In this document: positions 24,967 through 33,231 of the stretch, piece by piece | Position numbering within the stretch: the first letter of the stretch is position 1 | Layout: each line of letters begins with the position of its first letter | Source: Azophilus sp965199705 | GTDB taxonomy: Bacteria > Pseudomonadota > Gammaproteobacteria > Pseudomonadales > Azotimanducaceae | Direction of reading: 5' to 3' | NCBI GenBank assembly: GCA_965199705.1 | Contig: OZ241359.1 | Span: 2,542,001 to 2,606,000 of the forward strand | DNA: 64,000 nucleotides | Notes under the pieces: generated by a model | The model's database searches: none | What the model was told of the DNA's origin: nothing | Seen by the model: only the letters and a program-made list of their open reading frames with translations | Position numbers and translations under genes: made by a program

Positions 24967-26622
24967 ATGGCAAAGGTTGACGGCGCCACGCTCATGGCGC
25001 AAAGCCTCAAATCCCAGGGCGTCGATTACATGTTCGGCGTTGTCGGTTTTCCAGTATTCGGCGTGGGTTCCGCCTGCCAGAAGACTGGCATCGAATACAT
25101 CGGGATGCGCAACGAACAATCCGCCAGCTACGCCGCCCAGGCCGCCGGCTATCTCACCGGCAGACCTCAGGCCTGCCTGACCGTCTCCGGCCCGGGCGTG
25201 ATCCATGCCTTTGCCGGCCTCGCCAACGCGCAGCAGAACTGCTGGCCGATGTTGTTGATCGGGGGCGCATCGCCGGTCTATCAGAATGGCATGGGCGCGT
25301 TCCAGGAGGAACGCCAGGTGCAACTGGCCAGCCCCTATTGCAAGTACGCGCACGCCATCGAACACACGGCGCGTATCCCCTTCTATGTGGCGCAAGCTGT
25401 CCGCCACGCCAAGTTCGGACGGCCCGGAGCGGCCTATCTGGATTTGCCGGACGACGTGATCCGAGGCGAGGTAGAGGAAGAGGAGGCAGCGCCGGCCGGC
25501 GTGGTCGGCGACCCGCCGCTGAGCCTGGCGGATCCGAGCGCAGTGGAAGCGGCCTTGACGGCGCTGGAATCCGCCGAGCGACCACTGGTGATCGTCGGCA
25601 AGGGCATGGCCTGGGCGCGCGCTGAGGACGAGGTGCGCGCCTTCATCGAGCGCACGCAGCTACCGTTCCTGGCCTCGCCATTGGGCAAGGGTGTGCTGGC
25701 CGACGACCATCCGCTGTCCGTGGGCGCCGCACGCAGCACGGCGCTGCGCGAAGCAGACCTGGTGTTGCTGCTCGGTGCGCGCCTCAACTGGATCATGCAC
25801 TTCGGGCTGCCGCCCCGTTTCAACCCGAATGTGCGCGTGCTGCAACTCGACATAGCAGCCGAGGAAATCGGCGCCAATGTGGCGGCAGAAGTCGCCTTGA
25901 ACGGGCATGGCAAGGCCGTGGTCGGGCAACTGAACCGGGCGCTCGACGATCGCCAGTGGTTCTTTCCCGCCGAATCTCCCTGGCATGCGACCCTGAACGC
26001 CAAGGCGGACGCCAACCTTGCGGCGGTCAAGCCGATGATCGACGACGACGCCAGCCCCATGAACTACTACCGGGCATTCCGGGACATCGAAGCCTGGCTG
26101 CCGGACGACGCCATCATCGTCGGCGAGGGCGCCAACACCATGGACATCGGACGCACGCAGATGGCCAATCGGGCCCCGCGTCATCGTCTGGACGCCGGCA
26201 CCTACGGCACGATGGGCATCGGCCTCGGCTTCGCCATCGCCGCCGCCGTCACCAATCCGGACAAGCCGGTGGTGTCCGTGCAGGGCGATAGCGCCTTCGG
26301 ATTCTCCGGCATGGAAATCGAAACCATGGTGCGCTACCGCCTGCCAATCAAGATGGTCGTGCTCAACAATGGCGGCATCGGCTTTGGTATCGGGCCGCTG
26401 GAGCCTGGCCAGCGGGTGCCACCACCCATCCTTACTTACGGCGCACGCTACGACGGCATGCTGCAAGCACTCGGCGGCAAGGGCCTGTACGTGCAAGACC
26501 CGGCGGACCTGCGTAGCGCACTCGACGAAGCCATGGCCTTCGACGGCCCGGCCCTGGTGAACGTTGCCATCCATCCGCAAGCCGGGCGCAAGCCGCAGCA
26601 GTTCAACTGGCTGACGACCTGA
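24967..26622 (+). CDS. TPP-dependent 2-hydroxyacyl-CoA lyase / oxalyl-CoA decarboxylase-like
   Basis: A 551-residue ThDP enzyme. The N-terminal domain has the catalytic Glu50 (GMRNEQSASYAAQAAGYLTG), the middle domain the usual Rossmann-like fold, and the C-terminal domain the ThDP/Mg motif GDSAFGFSGME ... LNNGG. These match oxalyl-CoA decarboxylase and HACL rather than acetolactate synthase. AAGGAAG precedes the ATG. It probably acts on the CoA ester made by the neighbouring transferase, releasing formyl-CoA. Oxalate use is possible, but the usual oxalate-operon partners are absent. Confidence 0.88.
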   Translation: MAKVDGATLMAQSLKSQGVDYMFGVVGFPVFGVGSACQKTGIEYIGMRNEQSASYAAQAAGYLTGRPQACLTVSGPGVIHAFAGLANAQQNCWPMLLIGGASPVYQNGMGAFQEERQVQLASPYCKYAHAIEHTARIPFYVAQAVRHAKFGRPGAAYLDLPDDVIRGEVEEEEAAPAGVVGDPPLSLADPSAVEAALTALESAERPLVIVGKGMAWARAEDEVRAFIERTQLPFLASPLGKGVLADDHPLSVGAARSTALREADLVLLLGARLNWIMHFGLPPRFNPNVRVLQLDIAAEEIGANVAAEVALNGHGKAVVGQLNRALDDRQWFFPAESPWHATLNAKADANLAAVKPMIDDDASPMNYYRAFRDIEAWLPDDAIIVGEGANTMDIGRTQMANRAPRHRLDAGTYGTMGIGLGFAIAAAVTNPDKPVVSVQGDSAFGFSGMEIETMVRYRLPIKMVVLNNGGIGFGIGPLEPGQRVPPPILTYGARYDGMLQALGGKGLYVQDPADLRSALDEAMAFDGPALVNVAIHPQAGRKPQQFNWLTT

Positions 26623-26806
26623 TTCGTCAGCGCCTTGCGGAGCGACACCCTGAATCGGGTTGCCGCCAGGCGATTCCGACACCTCGCCAGCATCCATGCT
26701 ATTCTGCCCGTCTGCTGAACGAGGCGGCGTTGGCGGCTATCCGAATCTGGTGCGCGCCCTCCTGCCGTTCTCGGGGTGACTGTATCCAGCAGATTTATCC
26801 ATTGGG

Positions 26807-29431
26807 GTGGGCGCACAGCGCCTGTTGGAGGAAGAGCCATGCAAACGACTGAAGATCACCGAGCCAACCCGGCCTCAGGCGCTGGAAACATCGCCGAGCT
26901 GCGTGCGACAGACGCACTATCGGGGGGGGGGGGGGGGGGGGCTGCCTCTGCGCATTGCCAGCCTGTTGCCGCTCGGCGCGGTATTCGGCCTGGCGTCGCT
27001 TGCGCCAGCGCCAGCCCTCGCCCAGGCTCAGCTTCAGCCACAGCTTGAGGAAGTGCTGGTCACGGCAACCCGACGCGGCGAAACGGACATTCAGATCACG
27101 CCGATTTCGGTCACCGCGATCGACGATGAGGCGCTCGACAAGATGCTGATGCGAGACATCGGCGACATGACCGCAGCTGTTCCCAATCTGGTCACCGGCA
27201 ATGCGCCGGCGTTCAACTCCTTCAACCCGAGTCTGCGCGGCGTCGGCAAGGACGGCATCATCCTCTATGTCGAATCGCCAGTCGGCGTCTCGGTGGATGA
27301 TTTCGTGATGATGTCCACGCAAACCCAGATGCTGGAGCCGTTCGACATCGCTTCGGTCGAGGTTCTGCGCGGTCCGCAGGGCACCCTGTTCGGCAAGAAC
27401 ACGACGGCTGGCGTCATCAACGTCAAGACCAGGCAGCCGGAGCTGAACGAAACCAGCATGGAGGCATCGGCTTCCTATGCCGAGTACGACAGCCTGGACG
27501 CCAAGTTCGCTTTCAACCTGGGCGGTGATTCTGTCGCCTTTCGCGCCGCGGGCATCTATCAGAAGAGTGACGGCTACTACCGGAATGGCTCCTCGGCCAC
27601 CAGTTTCGATCCAGTGGCGCTGTTCGGCAGCGGCGACCGTGTGCCGGAGACCTTTGAGGGCGATGGCCGCAGACTCGGCGGTGATGACGTTTTCTCCGGG
27701 CGCGCCAAACTGCTCTGGACGCCTGGCGAGACTGCCGAGGTTCGGCTGACCTATGAATTCATCCGCGACAACATGGATTCACCGCCCATAGTCGCGGAAA
27801 ACGCGCCCTCCTCCGTGTTCACCGCCTACCTTGGTTTCGGGGGCAGCTTCGAGGGCGACCCTATCGACCATGCCGCAGTATCGGAGCGCAGCGATTTCTT
27901 CCGAATTTCAGACGGGCACCAGGTGGATGTGGACGGCGTTTACGCACACGTGGATTGGGACCTGAACCCGCAGTTCACGCTGCATTCGGTCACCGGTTAC
28001 CGGGAACAGAAATCGCGCCTGCCAAGCACCTATGTGGGGCACACGCGCGCATCCCTGTTCGATGCCACGCGTGATGACGACCGCGAGACGTTCCAGCAGG
28101 AGGTGCGCCTGAACTCCAGCCTGGATGGCGCTTTCAATTTTGTCGCCGGCGGCTTCTACCAGAAGGACGACAACAAGTTCTGCGTTACCCAGATACTCGG
28201 GCTGGTGGATTTCTTCGGCCCCTCAGCCACGCCCTTGAACGATCAGCTTACCGGCCTCGGCTATCCGGCGCTGGCGTCAGGAACCTTCAACGACAACGCA
28301 TCGGTGCTCTGCAACGAACAGAATGCGCAGGCGCTTGCCGGCTTCGCAGACGCCACGTATCAGGTAACGGACAAGCTCGAATTTGGCGCCGGCGTGCGCA
28401 TTACCTGGGAGGAGAAGAAGTGGACCGGTCGGCCGCAGATTCTCTATCAGTTCCTGGACGGAACCGATGTCGCCAACGAGGGCCTCTTCGCTTCGCTGGA
28501 CGAACCGCTTGATGCTGCTGATTTCGACCGATTTCCCATCAATGTCGCCCGCGAAGAGGGGTCCTGGACCGAGCCAAGCTTTCGGGCAACCGTCGGCTAT
28601 CTGCTGAGTGACAATGCGTTCGCCTGGGCCACCTATTCGCGCAGCGTCAAGTCCGGCGCCTTCAACGATCAGACCGGCACCTTCACCGCCGGCTTGCCGT
28701 TCGCATTCGAGAACCCGCTGCAATTGCAGCCGATCGACCCGGAATTCGCCAAGAGCATCGAAGTGGGCCTGAAAACGGATCTGCTGGATAACCGGGTACG
28801 GCTGAACATCGTCTATTTCGACGTGCGCTACGACGACGCGCAGCGCCAGCTCAACGCCACCTTTGCCCTGCCCGGCGGTGGTTCCTTCCAGGAAACCCTG
28901 TTCTTCAACGCAGCCAAGCTCGACGCACGGGGCATCGAGTTCGAGGGCAGTTGGGCGGCCAATGCGAACCTCACCTTCAGCGGCAATTTCAGCTACCAGG
29001 ATGCAGAGTTCGCCGCCTACGAAGCCGATACCGACTTCGACGGCGTGATCGACGTAGATTTCAGCGGCCGGCCAGTGAACCGCTCACCCGACTGGACTGC
29101 CTACCTGATGGCGACCTTCGAGCATTCACTCGGGTCGGCGGGTAATCTCAGCCACTCGTTCAGCTGGTCGTTCGTTGATGATTCCGTGTTCACTTATTCG
29201 GACCTTGGCCCTGAGTTCGACGCCATGTCGAACAGCCGCAACCTGCTGAACTGGAGCTCAACCCTCACCACGCCGGGCGGCGGCGCCTGGGTGCGCGTCT
29301 TCGGGCGCAACCTTGCCGACGAGCGCTATCGCACCGGCAACCTGGCAGTGGCAGCCCTGTGGACGATGGCGTCCTACGGGGCGCCGAGGCAATTCGGGTT
29401 CGAGGTGGGGGCCAGAATCGGAGGCCGTTGA
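26807..29431 (+). CDS. TonB-dependent receptor with poly-G tract, possibly phase-variable
   Basis: An 874-residue outer-membrane TonB receptor as the frame stands, starting at GTG 26807, which has no convincing ribosome site. The best start (ATG 26839, GGAGG 6-10 bases upstream) is in a different frame: reading from it passes the tract of 20 G (26922-26941) and stops at 27048 after 69 residues. Losing one G or gaining two would join that ATG to the receptor. After the tract come a signal-peptide-like segment (SLLPLGAVFGLASLAPAP then ALAQA), the TonB box/plug (LEEVLVTATRRGE, NPSLRGVGKDG, VLRGPQGTLFGKNTTAG) and a beta-barrel. It looks like the large receptors of hydrophobic-compound degraders; ligand unknown. 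Confidence 0.85.
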   Translation: MGAQRLLEEEPCKRLKITEPTRPQALETSPSCVRQTHYRGGGGGGLPLRIASLLPLGAVFGLASLAPAPALAQAQLQPQLEEVLVTATRRGETDIQITPISVTAIDDEALDKMLMRDIGDMTAAVPNLVTGNAPAFNSFNPSLRGVGKDGIILYVESPVGVSVDDFVMMSTQTQMLEPFDIASVEVLRGPQGTLFGKNTTAGVINVKTRQPELNETSMEASASYAEYDSLDAKFAFNLGGDSVAFRAAGIYQKSDGYYRNGSSATSFDPVALFGSGDRVPETFEGDGRRLGGDDVFSGRAKLLWTPGETAEVRLTYEFIRDNMDSPPIVAENAPSSVFTAYLGFGGSFEGDPIDHAAVSERSDFFRISDGHQVDVDGVYAHVDWDLNPQFTLHSVTGYREQKSRLPSTYVGHTRASLFDATRDDDRETFQQEVRLNSSLDGAFNFVAGGFYQKDDNKFCVTQILGLVDFFGPSATPLNDQLTGLGYPALASGTFNDNASVLCNEQNAQALAGFADATYQVTDKLEFGAGVRITWEEKKWTGRPQILYQFLDGTDVANEGLFASLDEPLDAADFDRFPINVAREEGSWTEPSFRATVGYLLSDNAFAWATYSRSVKSGAFNDQTGTFTAGLPFAFENPLQLQPIDPEFAKSIEVGLKTDLLDNRVRLNIVYFDVRYDDAQRQLNATFALPGGGSFQETLFFNAAKLDARGIEFEGSWAANANLTFSGNFSYQDAEFAAYEADTDFDGVIDVDFSGRPVNRSPDWTAYLMATFEHSLGSAGNLSHSFSWSFVDDSVFTYSDLGPEFDAMSNSRNLLNWSSTLTTPGGGAWVRVFGRNLADERYRTGNLAVAALWTMASYGAPRQFGFEVGARIGGR
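26922..26941 (+). repeat. Homopolymeric tract of 20 G
   Basis: Twenty consecutive G within the first codons of the TonB receptor, between a good ATG/ribosome site and the signal peptide. Tracts of this kind slip during replication and switch genes on and off. Length may also be misread by sequencing. Confidence 0.9.
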
Positions 29432-29452
29432 TCGCCCGGGCAGCCCGGTTCG

Positions 29453-29476
29453 GGGGCGCAGCCTGAGCCGCGCCCC
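29453..29476. terminator. GC-rich hairpin between convergent genes
   Basis: GGGGCGC (29453-29459) pairs with GCGCCCC (29470-29476) across a 10-base loop, in the 53 bp between the stop of the TonB receptor (+) and the stop of the GFA-like gene (-). No U tract follows on either strand, so a terminator role is only likely from position. Confidence 0.4.
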
Positions 29477-29484
29477 AAGGGGCT

Positions 29485-29892
29485 TCAGCCACCCTGCATC
29501 TGCGCCATGAACTCGGCGCCGGTCAGTCGCTCATGGTCGCCTGCGAAATCGTAGGCGGGCGGCTTTTCATCCATGTAGATTTCGCCCGCCAACCTGAATG
29601 GCGCCTGATCGTCAAAGGCGCCAAGCCAGAGGATGTAGCGCTCCGTGCCCTTGAGGTGATAGAACAGGCTTGATCCGCACAGCGGGCAGAAACCGCGCTC
29701 CGCCCAGTCCGACGACTGGTAACGGCGGATCTGCGTCTCACCGGTAAAGGCGACGCTGCCGACTTCCACCGCCATGGCGGACGACCCGCCCCAGCGCCGA
29801 CACTGACCGCAGTGGCAGCTATGCACATCGGTTTGCACATCTTCTGCCGCAAAGCGAACAGCGCCGCACAGGCAACCTCCGGTCATGGACAT
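29485..29892 (-). CDS. GFA/CENP-V family zinc protein
   Basis: A 135-residue protein of the GFA family (glutathione-dependent formaldehyde-activating enzyme-like, CENP-V fold). The zinc cysteines are arranged as GGCLCGAVRF, SCHCGQCRR and FCPLCGSS, the standard CxC, CxxC, CxxC set. Most members have unknown substrates and few activate formaldehyde, so no reaction is assigned. The ATG at 29892 follows GGAG by 9 bases. Convergent with the TonB receptor. Confidence 0.9.
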   Translation of the reverse strand: MSMTGGCLCGAVRFAAEDVQTDVHSCHCGQCRRWGGSSAMAVEVGSVAFTGETQIRRYQSSDWAERGFCPLCGSSLFYHLKGTERYILWLGAFDDQAPFRLAGEIYMDEKPPAYDFAGDHERLTGAEFMAQMQGG

Positions 29893-30016
29893 GGCAATCT
29901 CCTGATAACAGCAACTGGCGGCAAATCGAAACCCATCCTATTGCCCGGCGAGGGCAACCGCAAACCCGCGCCAGGCCGAGCATCGACGCGCCAACGCCGC
30001 GATGACGAAGCCACCT

Positions 30017-30532
30017 TCATCCACCTGGCGTCGGTACCAGGCTGACCGGCATGTCCTCTGGCTCCAGGCCGAAATTGATCAACACCTTCGACATACCGAG
30101 AAAGACGCCGGCGCCGAGTGCCAGTTCCGCAATTTCGGCGTCGCTGAAATGAGCATCAAGCACTGCCCGATGCTCTGCCGACAAGCCGCTCGCTGGCCCA
30201 CCAATCAGCGCATCCGCCAGCTTCAGCGCAGCTGCCTCGGCGGCGTCGAGCCGGGTCTCATAGCCATCCTCGACAAGGTCCAGCCTGTCTTCCGTCAGCC
30301 CTGCCGCACGGGCAGAGTCAAAGCGTACCTGGCGTCAGTAGCCGCAATCGGTAATTCGGGCGACGCGAATGCGAACCAGCTCCTTCAGGCGCGCATCCAC
30401 CAGCCCGCCTTGCCAGAACTCGGCGTAGAACTCTGCAAACGCGCGAGCGATGTCCGGCGCATGCGCCAGAACACTGCCAAGACTCGGCGCCTGGCCGGCA
30501 ATGGCGGAAGGGATTCTCGGAATGGTGGACAT
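30017..30532 (-). CDS. AhpD/CMD-like redox protein, candidate selenoprotein (UGA at 30335-30337)
   Basis: Reads as a 171-residue carboxymuconolactone-decarboxylase/AhpD-like protein if the single in-frame TGA (codon 66) is decoded as selenocysteine. Sequence before it (LKELVRIRVARITDCGY) and after it (RQVRFDSARAAGLTEDRL, later FSDAEIAELALGAGVFLG) is in one frame and family-like, and the TGA takes the place of the second Cys of the CxxC redox site, giving C63-G-Y-U66. A 7-bp hairpin with a 5-base loop and G at loop position 2 begins 17 bases after the TGA, as bacterial SECIS elements do. The alternative is a nonsense mutation of a TGC/TGT codon. No selenocysteine machinery is in the window. 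The upstream gene is a second protein of the same family. Confidence 0.65.
30299..30317 (-). promoter_or_regulatory. SECIS-like hairpin after the in-frame TGA
   Basis: On the minus strand CTCTGCC (30317-30311) pairs with GGCAGGG (30305-30299), one U-G pair included, around the loop CGTGC. The loop begins 24 bases after the TGA, within the 16-37 base window usual for bacterial SECIS elements, and has G in its second position. The hairpin is inside coding sequence, as expected. Confidence 0.5.
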
Positions 30533-30598
30533 TGCGCTGCTCCCGTTCAGTTGCTCCGCAGCAACCGAGTCAGCCCGTTCGACCCGTGTTCCGGCGCA

Positions 30599-31090
30599 CT
30601 ATTCGGCCTGACCAAGGGTCCCATGCCAGCGGCAGATGACATCAAAAAACGCCAGCGCGACCAGCAAGGCGACCGTTGCTTCTGTACCCCAGGCGGCGTT
30701 CACCTCGGCAAACGCCCGGTCACTGATCGCATGGTGATCGAAGGGTAGCTGCTCCGCAACCCGCAGCGCAGCCTGTTCTGCTTCGGTGAAGCCGGCCAGA
30801 TCGCCAGCGGCAAGCGCCGTGGTCTGCGGCTGACCAATCTCAGCCCGACTGTCCCCGAAGGCCACCGCCTGCTCACAACCATGCACGGCGGCAATCCGCA
30901 GCCGACACAGGTGCAGCAATCGGTGTGGCAGGGCTTCCTGCCGCCAGAGTTGGTCCAGAAAAGCCTGGCAGCGGGCATAGAGGGCCGGTTGAGCGCGCAG
31001 CGCCCCAGGCAGGCCGCCCGTCTCTGCATGCGGCTTGTCGAGCCGATTGACTTCCCTTGCGCTCAATCCAGTGCCTCGATACAGGCGCAT
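30599..31090 (-). CDS. Carboxymuconolactone decarboxylase/AhpD-like protein, incomplete redox site
   Basis: A 163-residue helical protein of the CMD/AhpD superfamily: LPHRLLHLCRLRIAAVHGCE marks the redox helix and FTEAEQAALRVAEQL and EVNAAWGTEATVALLVALAF the later helices. The family CxxC has lost its second Cys (GCEQAVAF instead of GCEYC), so it is unlikely to act as a classic AhpD disulfide reductase. The ATG at 31090 is taken as start; the longer frame is low-complexity. It lies 66 bp upstream of the candidate selenoprotein, same strand, so the two may work together. Confidence 0.75.
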   Translation of the reverse strand: MRLYRGTGLSAREVNRLDKPHAETGGLPGALRAQPALYARCQAFLDQLWRQEALPHRLLHLCRLRIAAVHGCEQAVAFGDSRAEIGQPQTTALAAGDLAGFTEAEQAALRVAEQLPFDHHAISDRAFAEVNAAWGTEATVALLVALAFFDVICRWHGTLGQAE

Positions 31091-31120
31091 CTGTCCGCGA
31101 CCGTCGGCGCAAGAATAACA

Positions 31121-31140
31121 GCCTGCTGATCGCAGCAGGC
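31121..31140 (-). terminator. Hairpin in the leader of the CMD genes
   Basis: GCCTGCTG (31121-31128) pairs exactly with CAGCAGGC (31133-31140), loop of 4. On the minus strand the stem is followed by TGTTATTCTT, a moderately U-rich tail, about 30 bases before the CMD start. It could be an attenuator or a terminator for transcripts coming from the divergent region. Confidence 0.35.
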
Positions 31141-31296
31141 GTGTCGCCGGTTGTCGGCATGGCTGCCGGCAGGTTGACCGGGCCTGGACGCTTGCAGGTG
31201 AACGCACTCGCAGACGGACAAGATCCGGCGCGGTTTTCGCGACCTGAGCTGCGTTGTCCGGGCTAAAATACCGCTATCCCTTGACCGAGCCGTGCA

Positions 31297-32538
31297 TTGG
31301 TCCATCCAGCCTTCGGAATCCCGAGAACCAACTGGCGCGGACCGGCTGCGGTGCTCATCTATGCCGGGGCTCTGGGAGCATTCCTGTTCGGCGTGTCGCT
31401 GACGGAGCGACCGAATGTGGCCGGGGACGGGCTGCTCACCAAGGCCTACTATGCGCTCAGCCTGTTCGTTGTCGGCGGCCTCGATATAGGCACGCCCACA
31501 GGCGGGCCGGCCTGGGCGCGAATTCTGCTCTGGGGCTGCTACTTCGGCGCCCCGTTGCTCACGGCTTCGGCAGTCATTGATGCCCTGGCCCGCGCCCTGT
31601 CGCCGAGCGACTGGCAGCTTCGCAATCTGCACGACCATGTGGTGGTGGTCGGTGGCGGCAATCTCACCGACAGCATCCTGCGCCTGCTGCGCAAGCACAT
31701 CGCCAAGCGCCCGATCGTGGTGGTCAACGAAAGCGTGCAACCGGTGCGGCAACTGGAACTGGAGCAGACCTATGACGCCATCGTCATTGACGGCGACATC
31801 ACCCACGATTTTCTGCTGAAAGCGCTGCGTCTCGACAGAGCCAGCCTCTGCGTGCTGGCTACGAGCCGGGATTTTCAGGCCTACGAGGCCGCGAGCCGAA
31901 TGCTGGCGCGCTTCCCGCATCTGACCGGGCGCATACTTCTGCTTTGTCAGAACCTGCGCTTCATGCGCGCCATGAGCGACACCTCGGTCGCACGCCAGTG
32001 CCGCATCTTCAATCCCTACCACCTGGCCGCCGAAGGCATGGTGCGTATGCAGTTGCGTGAACATTTCCGCAAGACCAGCGGGCCGGATACGATTGTCATC
32101 GCCGGATTCGGGCGGTTTGGCCAATCCGTGCTGGAGGAACTGCAAATCCACGCCAGCGCCGATATCGACCGGGTGGCGGTGATCGATTCGGATGCCGACC
32201 GGCGGCTGCTGGTGGCGGCTGAACAGGAGCGCATTCGCGGGCCCTACCAGCTGACCAGCCTCGAAGGCGACATATCGCATCCAGAGGTCTGGCATCGGCT
32301 GGAACGGACAATCAATCTGGCGGACGGCTTCCCGGTCATCATCCTCGGCACCGGCAATACGGCCGAAAACCTGCGAGCAGCGACCTGGATCAAGCAGCGT
32401 CACGCCAATGCCCTGGTTTTCGCGCGCACCAACGATCTGTCCAGCCTGGCCTCCGAGGTAGGCAGCGAATCCGGCGTTGCCTACTTCAGCATCAAGCAGT
32501 TACTGGAAGATCATCTGCCGACCGAGTGGCTGGCTTGA
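31297..32538 (+). CDS. Membrane protein with two TrkA-N/RCK domains
   Basis: A 413-residue protein. Two N-terminal membrane segments (roughly residues 18-36 and 76-98) flank a short pore-like segment (SLFVVGGLDIGTPTGGPAW), followed by two Rossmann NAD-binding TrkA-N domains with VVVVGGGNLTDS and IVIAGFGRFGQS. The layout is that of RCK-gated channels, but the potassium filter TVGYGD is replaced, so ion selectivity is doubtful. The start is uncertain: TTG at 31297 or GTG at 31351. A TAAAAT box (31264-31269) lies upstream. It diverges from the CMD genes. Confidence 0.8.
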   Translation: MVHPAFGIPRTNWRGPAAVLIYAGALGAFLFGVSLTERPNVAGDGLLTKAYYALSLFVVGGLDIGTPTGGPAWARILLWGCYFGAPLLTASAVIDALARALSPSDWQLRNLHDHVVVVGGGNLTDSILRLLRKHIAKRPIVVVNESVQPVRQLELEQTYDAIVIDGDITHDFLLKALRLDRASLCVLATSRDFQAYEAASRMLARFPHLTGRILLLCQNLRFMRAMSDTSVARQCRIFNPYHLAAEGMVRMQLREHFRKTSGPDTIVIAGFGRFGQSVLEELQIHASADIDRVAVIDSDADRRLLVAAEQERIRGPYQLTSLEGDISHPEVWHRLERTINLADGFPVIILGTGNTAENLRAATWIKQRHANALVFARTNDLSSLASEVGSESGVAYFSIKQLLEDHLPTEWLA

Positions 32539-32571
32539 TTCAGTTGCCGACGCGCCGGGCCGGATTCTCCG

Positions 32572-33231
32572 TCAATCGCGCCAACGGCGCCCGCGCAGGG
32601 CCAGGACCAGGGCGTAAAACAAGAGCAACAGCGGGAGCGTCAGCCAGCGCAGGTCGCCAATCGGGATGACCGGCTCCACCGGCACGGCGATGGTCTTGGC
32701 CAGGGCCGCCACCTTGAACGCATGCTTGTCATCGAATATCGGATCCAAGGCGATTTCCAGGATGTCGCGCCGGCTCCGATAGCGAACGATACCGACGCTG
32801 CTCCAGACCTCGGCGCCGTCGATGCCCACCAGGTCCATGGCTGTATGCGTCACCGGGCCAACGAATATCGGGTGGCTGGCTCGCTTCAACATGGCCGGCA
32901 ACATGTGCGCCATGTAGCGGTCCATCGCCTCGTCAGCTGACATCTCGTCCGGGCCATTCCCGGCCATGTGCAGCAGGTTGACCATATAGAAGGGCTTGCC
33001 GGTATCGGTCTCCATGAACTGGCGCATCCGCGCCACGGCTGCGGCGTCGGCGCCAGAATCCGCCATCTGCGTTGCCAGCGCATCGGTCTCGTGCGGTTGC
33101 AAGGGGCCGGCCGTGTTGCTGTACCACCAAACGAACGCCAGCCACAGGATTGTGGGCAGCATCAGCCAGACCACGGCGCGCGGGCGCGGGCGCCAGATTC
33201 TGGCGGGCGACCGTTGATTCAGTGATTCCAC
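32572..33231 (-). CDS. Membrane-anchored protein with DUF1330/dimeric-barrel-like domain
   Basis: A 219-residue protein with an N-terminal membrane segment (AVVWLMLPTILWLAFVWWY), a middle domain of about 120 residues and a C-terminal segment (LTLPLLLLFYALVLAL). The middle part (PFYMVNLLHMAG ... AMDRYMAHMLPAMLKRASHP, then SSVGIVRYRSRRDILEI) resembles DUF1330/EthD-like ferredoxin-fold domains. Function unknown. Its first bases overlap the end of the upstream SDR gene (33219-33231), so the two are coupled. Confidence 0.6.
   Translation of the reverse strand: MESLNQRSPARIWRPRPRAVVWLMLPTILWLAFVWWYSNTAGPLQPHETDALATQMADSGADAAAVARMRQFMETDTGKPFYMVNLLHMAGNGPDEMSADEAMDRYMAHMLPAMLKRASHPIFVGPVTHTAMDLVGIDGAEVWSSVGIVRYRSRRDILEIALDPIFDDKHAFKVAALAKTIAVPVEPVIPIGDLRWLTLPLLLLFYALVLALRGRRWRD

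Noticed and set aside
26839..27048. Separate 69-residue gene starting at the good ATG before the poly-G tract
   Set aside because: After the tract the product is low-complexity and antiphase to a signal peptide; it is better read as the off state of the receptor.
30335..30532. A 65-residue stand-alone gene or frameshifted pseudogene
   Set aside because: The frame continues in phase after the TGA with family-like sequence to 30017; a single recoded codon explains it better. A nonsense mutation remains the fallback.
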